Shown: piece after piece, positions 1 through 5,743 of the stretch
Position numbering within the stretch: position 1 is the stretch's first letter
Layout: each line of letters begins with the position of its first letter
Assembly (NCBI GenBank): GCA_028281205.1
Contig: JANQKJ010000134.1
Location: forward strand, 1 to 7,054
Source of the DNA: Gammaproteobacteria bacterium
GTDB taxonomy: Bacteria > Pseudomonadota > Gammaproteobacteria > UBA4575
DNA length: 7,054 nt
Direction of reading: 5' to 3'
The notes under the pieces: model-generated
What the model was told of the DNA's origin: nothing
Database searches by the model: none
What the model saw: the letters and a program-made list of their open reading frames with translations, nothing else
Translations under genes and position numbers: made by a program

Positions 1-356
1 GCTTCTCCTATAATTAACCAGTCAGCTTTGTGGTGGCCTGTACCAAACACAGTTTGTTTACGTGTTTTATGTAGCTCACATGCCTTGCAGTCCCTAACAT
101 ACATTTGCAGTTCCGAAAGATCCATAGTTGAAACTTTTTCAACATCAATACTGAACTGCGAAACTTTTTCTACAGGTTGAGTTTGCCCACCAACTTGTAC
201 TGGCTTGTCTTGCGGGCTTAGCGGATTCGCTGTAATTTTGCTATCGGTTTGAATATCTTCACTGTGATCAGCCCCACGCATATACCATTGTTGAATACCA
301 AGTGCATTCAAATAAGCATTGCGGGTTGCATCATCAATAGATCGGAAATTCTTCAT
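1..356 (-). CDS. Uracil-DNA glycosylase, family 4 (UDGa-like), N-terminal part, runs off the window
   Basis: Reading leftwards from an ATG at 356-354 gives 118 complete codons with no stop before the window edge. Residues 1-30 carry a Y-L-x-A-L-G-I-x-x-W segment like the N-terminal extension of proteobacterial family-4 UDGs. A polar, Gln/Pro-rich linker follows (about 30-75). Then comes the start of the catalytic domain: C90-K-A-C93-E-L-H-K-T-R (first two Fe-S cluster cysteines), F-G-T-G at 104-107 and the beginning of the G-E-A-P-G active-site motif at the edge. The family removes uracil from DNA in the cytoplasm and usually carries a 4Fe-4S cluster; the other two cysteines lie outside the window. 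The start overlaps the leuA stop by one base (TAATG), so translation is probably coupled; only a weak GGA lies 8 bases upstream. The family is well supported; activity cannot be judged from this fragment. Confidence 0.88.
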   Translation of the reverse strand, partial: MKNFRSIDDATRNAYLNALGIQQWYMRGADHSEDIQTDSKITANPLSPQDKPVQVGGQTQPVEKVSQFSIDVEKVSTMDLSELQMYVRDCKACELHKTRKQTVFGTGHHKADWLIIGE

Positions 357-1903
357 TACACTTGTCCATGCTGAGGATGTTTACGATCCATTGTAAAATG
401 GATTTTATTCAATGCATTTAAATAGGCTTTTACAGAGGCAATCACAATATCAGTATCAGCACCGTGGCCATTCACTATGCGGCCATCTTTATCCAAGCGT
501 ACTGTCACTTCACCTTGAGCATCGGTGCCACTGGTAATGCTATTTACCGAATATAACTGCAATTTAGTTTGGCTATCGGCAATCACTTCAATGGCCTGAA
601 AAGCAGCATCTACTGGTCCACCTCCACCTGCGTTCGCCGACTTTTCTTCCCCATCAACTGATAATACAAGGTCCGCATCAGGTACTTTTGCAGTATCTGA
701 ACATACACGCACAGAAACCAACTTATACTTCTCTTCCAAATGTGTATCATCATCAGCAACCAAGGCAAATAAATCTTCATCAAAGATTTCATGTTTTTTA
801 TCAGCGAGATCTTTAAACGCTGCAAACGCTCGATTCAAGTCGTCATCAGATTCAAAATCAATCCCTAATTCATTTAGCCGTGACTTAAATGCATTTCTAC
901 CCGAGTGCTTGCCTAGAACCATACGGTTCTCAGTCCAGCCGACATCTTCGGCACGCATAATTTCATAAGTCTCGCGTGCTTTTAACACACCATCTTGATG
1001 AATACCTGACTCATGCGCAAATGCATTAGCACCGACAATGGCTTTATTAGGCTGCACAGGAAAACCAGTCACAGTCGATACCAAACGCGAGGCAGACACA
1101 ATTTGAGTAGTATCAATACCAGTATCACATGAAAATACATCCTGCCGCGTACGTACTGTCATGACAATTTCTTCTAAAGCTGCATTACCCGCACGTTCTC
1201 CTAAACCATTAATAGTGCATTCAACTTGACGCGCACCCTTAAGCACGGCAGCCAAGGAGTTAGATACTGCAAGACCCAAGTCATTATGACAATGCACTGA
1301 AAACACTGCTTTATCCGAGTTAGGTATTCTTTTTATTAAATTCCCTACCAAGTCGCCAAACTGTTGGGGAATGTTGTAACCCACAGTGTCTGGAATATTA
1401 ATTGTTCGTGCACCTGCATCAATTACTTTTTCAATAATGCGGCACAAAAAATCAAGCTCTGAACGCCCGGCATCTTCTGGAGAAAATTCAATATTGTCAG
1501 TGTATTTGCTTGCACGCTTAACAGCAGCAAGCGCTTGCTCGATTACCTGTTCGGGTTGCATGCGCAACTTGCGTTCCATATGAATAGGCGATGTTGCGAT
1601 AAATGTATGTATACGACTTGATTGCGCTGGCTTCAAAGCTTCCCCGGCACGATCGATATCACGATCAAGTGCACGCGCTAACCCACAAACAGTACTATCA
1701 GTCACAGCAGCTGCTACTGCTTTCACAGATTCAAAATCTCCTGGGCTTGCAATGGGGAATCCCGCCTCAATCACATCCACTTTCATTCTTTCCAATGACT
1801 TAGCAATATGTAGCTTTTCATCCTTAGTCATCGAGGCACCAGGACTTTGCTCACCATCTCTCAAAGTCGTATCAAAAATAATTAACTTGTCACTCGCACT
1901 CAT
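356..1903 (-). CDS. leuA: 2-isopropylmalate synthase
   Basis: Condenses acetyl-CoA with 2-oxoisovalerate, the first committed step of leucine synthesis, in the cytoplasm. With the start chosen here the protein has 515 residues, normal for the bacterial LeuA type 1 family. The TIM-barrel catalytic domain begins with T-T-L-R-D-G-E-Q-S-P-G (R15, D16). It contains H-C-H-N-D-L-G (H204 and H206, metal ligands), G-L-G-E-R-A-G-N (about 233-240) and H-E-S-G-I-H-Q-D-G (about 297-305). The last roughly 130 residues, including a G-G-G-G-P-V-D-A segment, match the leucine-binding allosteric domain, so feedback inhibition by leucine is expected. An upstream in-frame ATG at 1915-1913 would add four residues (MEQT). 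I prefer 1903 because GGAG at 1910-1913 sits 6 bases before it and because family members start M-S-x-x-x-L-I-I-F-D. No leucine-rich leader peptide is visible upstream. It lies 440 bp after pssA and overlaps the UDG gene. Confidence 0.97.
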   Translation of the reverse strand: MSASDKLIIFDTTLRDGEQSPGASMTKDEKLHIAKSLERMKVDVIEAGFPIASPGDFESVKAVAAAVTDSTVCGLARALDRDIDRAGEALKPAQSSRIHTFIATSPIHMERKLRMQPEQVIEQALAAVKRASKYTDNIEFSPEDAGRSELDFLCRIIEKVIDAGARTINIPDTVGYNIPQQFGDLVGNLIKRIPNSDKAVFSVHCHNDLGLAVSNSLAAVLKGARQVECTINGLGERAGNAALEEIVMTVRTRQDVFSCDTGIDTTQIVSASRLVSTVTGFPVQPNKAIVGANAFAHESGIHQDGVLKARETYEIMRAEDVGWTENRMVLGKHSGRNAFKSRLNELGIDFESDDDLNRAFAAFKDLADKKHEIFDEDLFALVADDDTHLEEKYKLVSVRVCSDTAKVPDADLVLSVDGEEKSANAGGGGPVDAAFQAIEVIADSQTKLQLYSVNSITSGTDAQGEVTVRLDKDGRIVNGHGADTDIVIASVKAYLNALNKIHFTMDRKHPQHGQV

Positions 1904-1909
1904 TGTTTG

Positions 1910-1913
1910 CTCC
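1910..1913 (-). promoter_or_regulatory. Ribosome binding site deciding the leuA start
   Basis: The minus strand reads GGAG followed by CAAACA and then ATG at 1903-1901, a good spacing of 6. The alternative ATG at 1915 overlaps this GGAG and has only GAAGA directly against it. The site therefore favours the 515-residue form of LeuA. Confidence 0.6.
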
Positions 1914-2009
1914 ATTCTTCAGCAAGCTATTATCGCTAACAGCCAGCCTATATTTCCATAGTTATAGTATAATTTTTTAAAAAGCTTGCCACGGATTGCG
2001 AAAACGCTG

Positions 2010-2036
2010 GCCGGTTTTTGCTCCTGCAAAACCGGC
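2010..2036. repeat. Strong inverted repeat (hairpin) inside the pssA-leuA gap
   Basis: The left arm GCCGGTTTTTGC and right arm GCAAAACCGGC pair over 11 base pairs with one bulged T and a TCCT loop. Neither side is followed by a run of T on the corresponding strand, so it is not a standard intrinsic terminator in either direction. It is the most stable-looking dyad in the window and falls inside the candidate repeat element. Confidence 0.75.
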
Positions 2037-2172
2037 ATACTGCACATCCATGTACATAAGACAAGGCAAACATTTTCGAGAAAGCGCAGTTTATATTTAA
2101 TAAATGAGCATTTCGAGAAACTGTTTAACGCGGTTATTGGCGTTTGCAGCATTCGTGGGAAATTTTTACGTT

Positions 2173-2211
2173 TGGCCTCGCCAGGCTTAAGATATAAGCC
2201 GCTACTGCGGC
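2173..2211. repeat. Tandem set of three small hairpins, two of them overlapping
   Basis: Three dyads follow each other: TGGC-CTC-GCCA (2173-2183), GGCTTA-AGATA-TAAGCC (2184-2200) and GCCGC-TACT-GCGGC (2198-2211). The last two share the bases GCC at 2198-2200, so they cannot both be fully formed. No T-run follows on either strand. The sequence symmetry is certain; any role is not. Confidence 0.6.
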
Positions 2212-2343
2212 AGCAATAGAAGTAATGCAAATAGAGATGCGCTAGACGGCACTATAGCACCGACATGACTATGTGACTGAATTTTTGTTTGGTGTATTTG
2301 CATGCCAGTCATCATATACGAGTCGATTCTGATTTTGCAATGC

Positions 2344-3120
2344 TTATTTTGTCGTCTTTTCTCGATTATTCGCTAAACGTGTTCGTTTTCTAAATAAACG
2401 TACCATGTAAGTGATAGGGCCTGATAAAGCATAAACCAGAAATACAGAAAACATTAATTTTGGCGGATCAATCGATGCCAGAATAAATACGCCAACAATA
2501 GCCAGCATAGCAATAAAAGGAACCTTGTTGCGTACATCAAATTCTTTAAAGCTATAGAAACTGAAGTTACTTACCATTAATCCACCTGACATTAATGTCA
2601 GAGCAAAGGCAAAAAACCATAAATCCGCACCTGTATATTGCAAGTCATGACAAGCCCATACAAACCCAAGCATTACACCTGCCGCAGCTGGGCTTGGCAG
2701 GCCCTGGAAATATTTTTTATCTTGATCTGTACTGCGCGAGTTAAATCGTGCCAAACGCAGCGCAGTCGCAGCTGCATAGAAAAATGCTGCCAACCAACCT
2801 AATTTTTGTAGCAACCAGCCTTCATAAACAACATGCTGCAGAGACCATTCAAACATGACTAAAGCAGGCGCCAAACCAAAAGAAATAACATCTGCCAAAC
2901 TGTCATATTCTTTACCAAAACTACTTTCTGTATTGGTCAACCTGGCCACTCTTCCATCAAGTCCATCCAGCACCATAGCAATAAACACGGCAACCGCAGC
3001 TTGCTCGAATCGACCTAAATTAGCCGAGACAATGGCATAGAACCCGGCAAACAACGCACCTGTTGTTAGTAAATTAGGCAATAAATAAATGCCTCTTCTC
3101 GATTTATGGTTTTCTGCCAT
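2344..3120 (-). CDS. pssA: CDP-diacylglycerol--serine O-phosphatidyltransferase (phosphatidylserine synthase)
   Basis: Integral inner-membrane enzyme joining serine to CDP-diacylglycerol to give phosphatidylserine. The protein has 258 residues. The CDP-alcohol phosphotransferase signature D-G-x2-A-R-x8-G-x3-D-x3-D is complete: D55, G56, A59, R60, G69, D73 and D77, with the extra upstream D52. Y-F-Q-G-L-P-S-P-A-A-A-G (about 137-148) and R-L-A-R-F-N (about 122-127) are typical of the membrane-type (type II) PssA rather than the phospholipase-D-like E. coli enzyme. About eight hydrophobic segments run from residue 13 to 240, followed by a basic tail. The start is supported by the family-like opening (charged residues, then R-R-G-I-Y-L-L-P-N-L), but no Shine-Dalgarno sequence is visible. 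The psd stop is only 18 bases upstream, so translation is probably coupled to psd. It makes the substrate of the enzyme psd should encode. Confidence 0.96.
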   Translation of the reverse strand: MAENHKSRRGIYLLPNLLTTGALFAGFYAIVSANLGRFEQAAVAVFIAMVLDGLDGRVARLTNTESSFGKEYDSLADVISFGLAPALVMFEWSLQHVVYEGWLLQKLGWLAAFFYAAATALRLARFNSRSTDQDKKYFQGLPSPAAAGVMLGFVWACHDLQYTGADLWFFAFALTLMSGGLMVSNFSFYSFKEFDVRNKVPFIAMLAIVGVFILASIDPPKLMFSVFLVYALSGPITYMVRLFRKRTRLANNREKTTK

Positions 3121-3138
3121 AGATTTTACGATTAAAGT

Positions 3139-3738
3139 TTAATGAACAAACTGAGCAAGTATATTCTTGCCTGCAGTGACTCTATCACCAACCTGAGCCA
3201 CTCTGTGTATACGCTCTGGTAAATATATGTGCACTTTACACCCCATAGCTATAAATCCACAACGTTGGCCCTGACCAACGCGCTCCCCGGGATGCAAAAC
3301 GGTACTGCCATGCTGCCAGCCAGAATTGAGTTCGACATGAACAACCACATCATCCTTTTCATCAGTACGTATCCAATACGACAAGGCTTTTTTATCAGTG
3401 TTAGGGTAGCGCACCCATAGCTGTTCAACTTTGCCTTCAATCGGACTATGCATATTAAATTCACCCAGATTTGATTGTTGAATGGTGTAACAACAAGCTG
3501 GCTGTTCAAGATATGGGTTATTTATGTCACGAATATTTTCCACCACACCATCAACTGGACTAATTGATGCTAGCGGTATGGGAGGAATTTCACGGTGAAA
3601 ATCGCGAATAAAAAAAGCAAGCACTACCCACGGCAGCCAAAGAAATGTTACAAAACTTCCCAACAAAAATTGCACGCCGACTAGAATCAGCGTACCGAAT
3701 ACAAATATTGGTTGTAGCTCTTTAGCGATGGGCAACAT
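3139..3738 (-). CDS. psd: Divergent phosphatidylserine decarboxylase-like protein with Cys at the pyruvoyl site
   Basis: Phosphatidylserine decarboxylases turn phosphatidylserine into phosphatidylethanolamine at the inner membrane after self-cleaving at a Gly-Ser bond, the Ser becoming the pyruvoyl cofactor. This 199-residue protein matches the short PSD-A layout: hydrophobic segments at about 11-45, F-F-I-R-D-F-H-R-E-I-P (like the family F-F-R-D-P-x-R), S-P-V-D63-G, a histidine region F-N-M-H97-S-P, and a C-terminal G-x-x-x-G-Q-R-C-G-F-I...V-x-I-Y-L-P...V-G-D-R-V-x-A-G. At the cleavage site, where the family has F-G-S-R-V, it has M-G166-C167-K-V; the codon at 3240-3238 is TGT. The family's N-E-R-N segment and its A-R-R segment are also not recognisable. 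D63 and H97 could be two members of the Asp-His-Ser set. Its place between ilvC and pssA supports the PSD assignment. No ribosome binding site is evident. It may be a working Cys-processed enzyme or an inactive relative. Confidence 0.82.
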   Translation of the reverse strand: MLPIAKELQPIFVFGTLILVGVQFLLGSFVTFLWLPWVVLAFFIRDFHREIPPIPLASISPVDGVVENIRDINNPYLEQPACCYTIQQSNLGEFNMHSPIEGKVEQLWVRYPNTDKKALSYWIRTDEKDDVVVHVELNSGWQHGSTVLHPGERVGQGQRCGFIAMGCKVHIYLPERIHRVAQVGDRVTAGKNILAQFVH

Positions 3739-3779
3739 ATCGCTAGCAGTAAAAACGCAGTGTAATTAAATCTGCAGAG

Positions 3780-4796
3780 TTAGTTTTTGGATTTGTCGAC
3801 TAACTGATTTTCTTTAATCCAAGGCATCATGCCGCGCAGCTTCTCACCGACTTCTTCAATAGGATGTTCACGTCCACGACGACGCATGGCTTTCAAGGTT
3901 GCTGCACCTGCTTGATTTTCTAGAATAAATTCGCGTGCAAACTTACCAGATTGAATTTCATCTAAGATCTTGCGCATTTCAGCTTTAGTCTCATCAGTGA
4001 CAACACGTGGTCCACGAGTCAAATCACCATACTCAGCAGTATTCGAGATTGAGTAACGCATATTGGCAATGCCACCTTGATACATAAGATCAACGATCAA
4101 CTTAAGCTCGTGCAAGCATTCAAAATAGGCCATTTCAGGCGCATAACCTGCTTCAGTAAGCGTTTCAAACCCAGCCTGAACAAGTGCAGTTGCTCCACCA
4201 CATAACACGGCCTGCTCGCCGAATAAATCTGTTTCAGTTTCTTCACGAAAACTGGTTTCGATAATGCCTGCTCTACCACCACCATTAGCTGAAGCATATG
4301 AAAGCGCAGTTTTTTGTGCAGAACCGGATGCATCCTGAAAAACAGCAATTAAGGTAGGCACACCACCGCCTTCCTTATAAGTCGAACGTACCAGGTGACC
4401 AGGTCCTTTAGGCGCAATCATAATGACATCTAAGTCTTCACGCGGCTCAATCTGCTCAAAGTGAATGTTAAACCCATGTGCAAATGCAATGGTTGCACTT
4501 TGCTTAATGTTAGGCGCAATTTGATTCTGGTAGAGTGCAGCTTGATGCTCATCTGGTGCTAACACCATAATAAGATCCGAGCTGGAAACTGCATCCTCAA
4601 TCGATTTAACTTCTAATCCTGCAGCTTCCGCCTTAGCCGCAGATTGTGAGTTAGGACGTAAACCAACTATGACAGAAACACCAGACTCTTTAAGATTGTT
4701 CGCATGTGCGTGCCCTTGTGAGCCGTAGCCCAGGATGGCCACTTTCTTACCTTGAATAATCGAAAGGTCGGCGTCTTTATCATAATAAACGTTCAT
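3780..4796 (-). CDS. ilvC: Ketol-acid reductoisomerase (NADP+), class I
   Basis: Cytoplasmic enzyme that isomerises and reduces acetolactate and acetohydroxybutyrate to the dihydroxy acids of the valine and isoleucine pathways, using NADPH and Mg2+. The length of 338 residues is typical of the short class I form. The N-terminal Rossmann domain has G-Y-G-S-Q-G (23-28). The loop G-L-R47-P-N-S50-Q-S52 carries the Arg and Ser residues that bind the 2'-phosphate of NADPH. Catalytic and metal residues are all present: H107 (F-A-H-G-F), K130 (A-P-K-G-P-G-H), D190 and E194 (E-T-D-L-F-G-E-Q), E226 and E230 (E-C-L-H-E) and S251. A clear AGGAG (4803-4807) lies 6 bases before ATG. ilvH lies 57 bp upstream and psd 41 bp downstream, consistent with one operon. 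Confidence 0.98.
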   Translation of the reverse strand: MNVYYDKDADLSIIQGKKVAILGYGSQGHAHANNLKESGVSVIVGLRPNSQSAAKAEAAGLEVKSIEDAVSSSDLIMVLAPDEHQAALYQNQIAPNIKQSATIAFAHGFNIHFEQIEPREDLDVIMIAPKGPGHLVRSTYKEGGGVPTLIAVFQDASGSAQKTALSYASANGGGRAGIIETSFREETETDLFGEQAVLCGGATALVQAGFETLTEAGYAPEMAYFECLHELKLIVDLMYQGGIANMRYSISNTAEYGDLTRGPRVVTDETKAEMRKILDEIQSGKFAREFILENQAGAATLKAMRRRGREHPIEEVGEKLRGMMPWIKENQLVDKSKN

Positions 4797-4853
4797 GTTT
4801 AACTCCTACTAAGCTGTTCCTAATCTTGAATACTGCTAATTAAATTATTGCTA

Positions 4854-5345
4854 TTAAATTTTTAATACCGAATCACCACTGCCTATGCCTACCGCACCAG
4901 ACCTCACTACTTCGATAATATTGAAGGGTTTTAACCTTTCAATGGCTTCATTGAGTTTCAGGCCAATATTAGTGATTTCCAAGGTCATCATACCTTCATG
5001 CTGCTCGAGTTGGCGCGCTGCTAGATCCTGAATCACAACCTTGATTCGATCTTCCTGTGCACCTTTAGGTGCCACTTTAACAAGCATGATTTCACGTTCG
5101 AAATGCTCATTATCGGTAAGATCCATAACGCCTATCACATCAACCAATTTGTTTAATTGCTTAATAATTTGCTGAACAACAGCATCTTCCCCTTGGGCAA
5201 CTACGGTGATCCTGGAAATAGTTGGATCATCTGTAGGAGCAACTGTTAAGGAGGCAATATTATAGGCACGTGCAGAGAACAAGCCCGAAACTCTGGATAG
5301 GGCCCCAGCCTCATTTTCCAACAAAATTGAAATTATATGGCGCAT
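4854..5345 (-). CDS. ilvH: Acetolactate (acetohydroxyacid) synthase small regulatory subunit
   Basis: Regulatory partner of acetohydroxyacid synthase, the first common enzyme of valine, leucine and isoleucine synthesis. It stimulates the catalytic subunit and confers valine feedback inhibition. At 163 residues it has the two-part IlvH layout: an N-terminal ACT domain (about 1-75, R-H-I-I-S-I-L-L-E-N-E-A-G-A-L) and a C-terminal domain that includes V-A-P-K-G and E-I-T-N. The residues that bind valine in E. coli IlvH, N11, G14 and N29, are all conserved, so valine sensitivity is expected. The gene is often called ilvN outside enterobacteria. The start is the only ATG giving the standard M-x-H-I-I-S opening; GAGAG lies close before it. 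The catalytic-subunit gene (ilvB/ilvI), usually directly upstream, is missing: upstream are a 167-bp gap and tusA. Confidence 0.96.
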   Translation of the reverse strand: MRHIISILLENEAGALSRVSGLFSARAYNIASLTVAPTDDPTISRITVVAQGEDAVVQQIIKQLNKLVDVIGVMDLTDNEHFEREIMLVKVAPKGAQEDRIKVVIQDLAARQLEQHEGMMTLEITNIGLKLNEAIERLKPFNIIEVVRSGAVGIGSGDSVLKI

Positions 5346-5403
5346 CTACTCTCATCACGCACGAGTTGGTCTCGCAGTGCCTGTTAACCATGCAAAACGT
5401 GCA

Positions 5404-5431
5404 ATCATACACGCTCTGAACGCCTTAACAA
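5404..5431 (-). promoter_or_regulatory. Predicted sigma-70 promoter for ilvH-ilvC-psd-pssA
   Basis: On the minus strand TTGTTA (5431-5426, 4 of 6 matches to TTGACA) is followed by a 16-base spacer and TATGAT (5409-5404, 5 of 6 matches to TATAAT). Transcription would start near 5397, leaving a leader of about 50 bases before the ilvH ATG. It is the best promoter-like pair in the tusA-ilvH gap and would give this cluster its own transcript, but it was chosen by eye and not scored against background. Confidence 0.45.
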
Positions 5432-5456
5432 CTGATTTGACCTCTTAATCAGGTCA
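5432..5456. promoter_or_regulatory. Overlapping inverted repeats abutting the predicted ilvH -35 box
   Basis: Two 6-bp dyads interlock: CTGATT (5432-5437) with AATCAG (5447-5452), and TGACCT (5438-5443) with AGGTCA (5451-5456). They share the bases AG at 5451-5452, so the two stems compete. The position directly upstream of the -35 box fits an operator for a transcription factor. As RNA made from tusA read-through it could instead be an alternative-stem switch or a weak terminator, although no T-run follows. The symmetry is plain in the sequence; the function is inferred. Confidence 0.4.
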
Positions 5457-5465
5457 TCAATCGAT

Positions 5466-5480
5466 AGCTATTGGATAGCT
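5466..5480. repeat. Perfect 6-bp hairpin downstream of tusA
   Basis: AGCTAT-TGG-ATAGCT forms a perfect 6-bp stem with a three-base loop, 33 bases after the tusA stop codon on the minus strand. The stem is AT-rich and no T-run follows in the tusA direction, so it is at best a weak terminator. It could also be part of a processing or regulatory structure between tusA and ilvH. Confidence 0.45.
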
Positions 5481-5512
5481 TGACTTAGTTTTAAATAAAT
5501 TAAGTAGTAGTT

Positions 5513-5743
5513 CTACTTTTTCTTAACTAAGAATTGGAATTTGCCGCCTTCTTCAGTTGATTCAAGTAACTCATTACCAGTTTGCTTAGCAAAGGCTTCA
5601 AAATCTTTCACTGAACCTGGGTCAGTAGCGATAATATGAAGTACTTGACCACTCTCTAGGCTGGATAGTGATTTCTTTGCGCGCAATATAGGTAAAGGAC
5701 AATTTAATCCAGATGCATCTAATTCTTGATCAAAATCAGCCAT
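5513..5743 (-). CDS. tusA: TusA-family sulfurtransferase (sulfur carrier protein)
   Basis: Small cytoplasmic protein of 76 residues, the usual length for the family. TusA-type proteins accept persulfide sulfur from cysteine desulfurases and pass it on, for example to tRNA thiolation or to molybdenum cofactor-related enzymes. The fold's key motif is complete: L-D-A-S-G-L-N-C15-P-L-P, with C15 the persulfide-carrying cysteine, followed by a helix A-K-K-S-L-S-S-L. Then comes the A-T-D-P-G-S-V-K-D-F segment (about 39-48) and a G-N-E-L-L strand. A strong GGAGGT lies 7 bases before ATG, the best ribosome binding site in the window. Proteins of this kind are multi-member, so it may be a TusA-like paralogue rather than the tRNA-specific TusA. 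It diverges from the BepA-like gene. From memory, a TusA-like gene and a bepA homologue are also adjacent in Pseudomonas aeruginosa (PA1006/PA1005). Confidence 0.93.
   Translation of the reverse strand: MADFDQELDASGLNCPLPILRAKKSLSSLESGQVLHIIATDPGSVKDFEAFAKQTGNELLESTEEGGKFQFLVKKK

Larger units (their letters stand above)
1980..2230. repeat. Candidate dispersed repeat or structured RNA element (unverified)
   Basis: This segment differs from the AT-rich spacer around it and is dense in internal symmetry. A strong hairpin lies at 2010-2036. An imperfect direct repeat occurs at 2071-2093 and 2109-2127 (CATTTTCGAGAAA...GTTTA and CATTTCGAGAAA...GTTTA). A run of three small hairpins lies at 2173-2211. 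Such a layout in a non-coding gap fits a dispersed intergenic repeat (REP- or MITE-like) or a structured RNA. Only one copy lies in the window, so repetition cannot be shown here. I see no clear terminal inverted repeats or target-site duplication, so the boundaries are approximate and the strand is unknown. Confidence 0.4.
1904..2343. other. 440-bp non-coding gap between pssA and leuA
   Basis: No credible gene on either strand. The longest minus-strand reading frame here (1919-2230) opens with TTG, has no ribosome binding site, is rich in Cys and aromatic residues and resembles no family I know. The part next to leuA (about 1950-1985) is AT-rich. On the minus strand it contains TATACT (1971-1966) overlapping TATAAC (1966-1961), possible -10 boxes for leuA about 60 bases before its start, but with no convincing -35. 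The part from about 1980 to 2230 is the structured element listed separately. From 2231 to 2343 I see only weak dyads, such as CGG-CA-CTATAG-CA-CCG at 2247-2262, and no hairpin with a T-run that would be a confident terminator after pssA. Confidence 0.6.

Noticed and set aside
2010..2036. Hairpin considered as the transcription terminator after pssA
   Set aside because: No T-run follows on the minus strand, it lies more than 300 bases after the pssA stop, and it belongs to the structured element.
1986..2219. Plus-strand 77-residue reading frame in the same gap
   Set aside because: It overlaps the minus-strand frame and the same repeats, has no family resemblance and no convincing start signals.
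1919..2230. Minus-strand 103-residue reading frame in the pssA-leuA gap
   Set aside because: It opens with TTG, has no ribosome binding site, has a Cys- and aromatic-rich composition unlike its neighbours and spans hairpins and repeats. It is better explained as chance reading through the structured element.
3301..3312. H-G-S-T at residues 143-146 of the PSD-like protein, considered as the L-G-S-T cleavage motif of long PSD enzymes
   Set aside because: The C-terminal pattern of the short PSD type (G-x-x-x-G-x-R-x-G-F-I-x-x-G-x-x-V, then L-P) places the cleavage site at Gly166-Cys167, about 20 residues further on. The H-G-S-T lies in a region that is not the cleavage loop in that alignment.
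5355..5444. Short minus-strand open frame ending just before ilvH, tested as a leftover ilvB 3' end or a leader peptide
   Set aside because: Its 29 codons show no resemblance to the C-terminus of acetohydroxyacid synthase and are not rich in Val, Leu or Ile. Its only ATG overlaps the predicted -10 box, so it would not be in the transcript.
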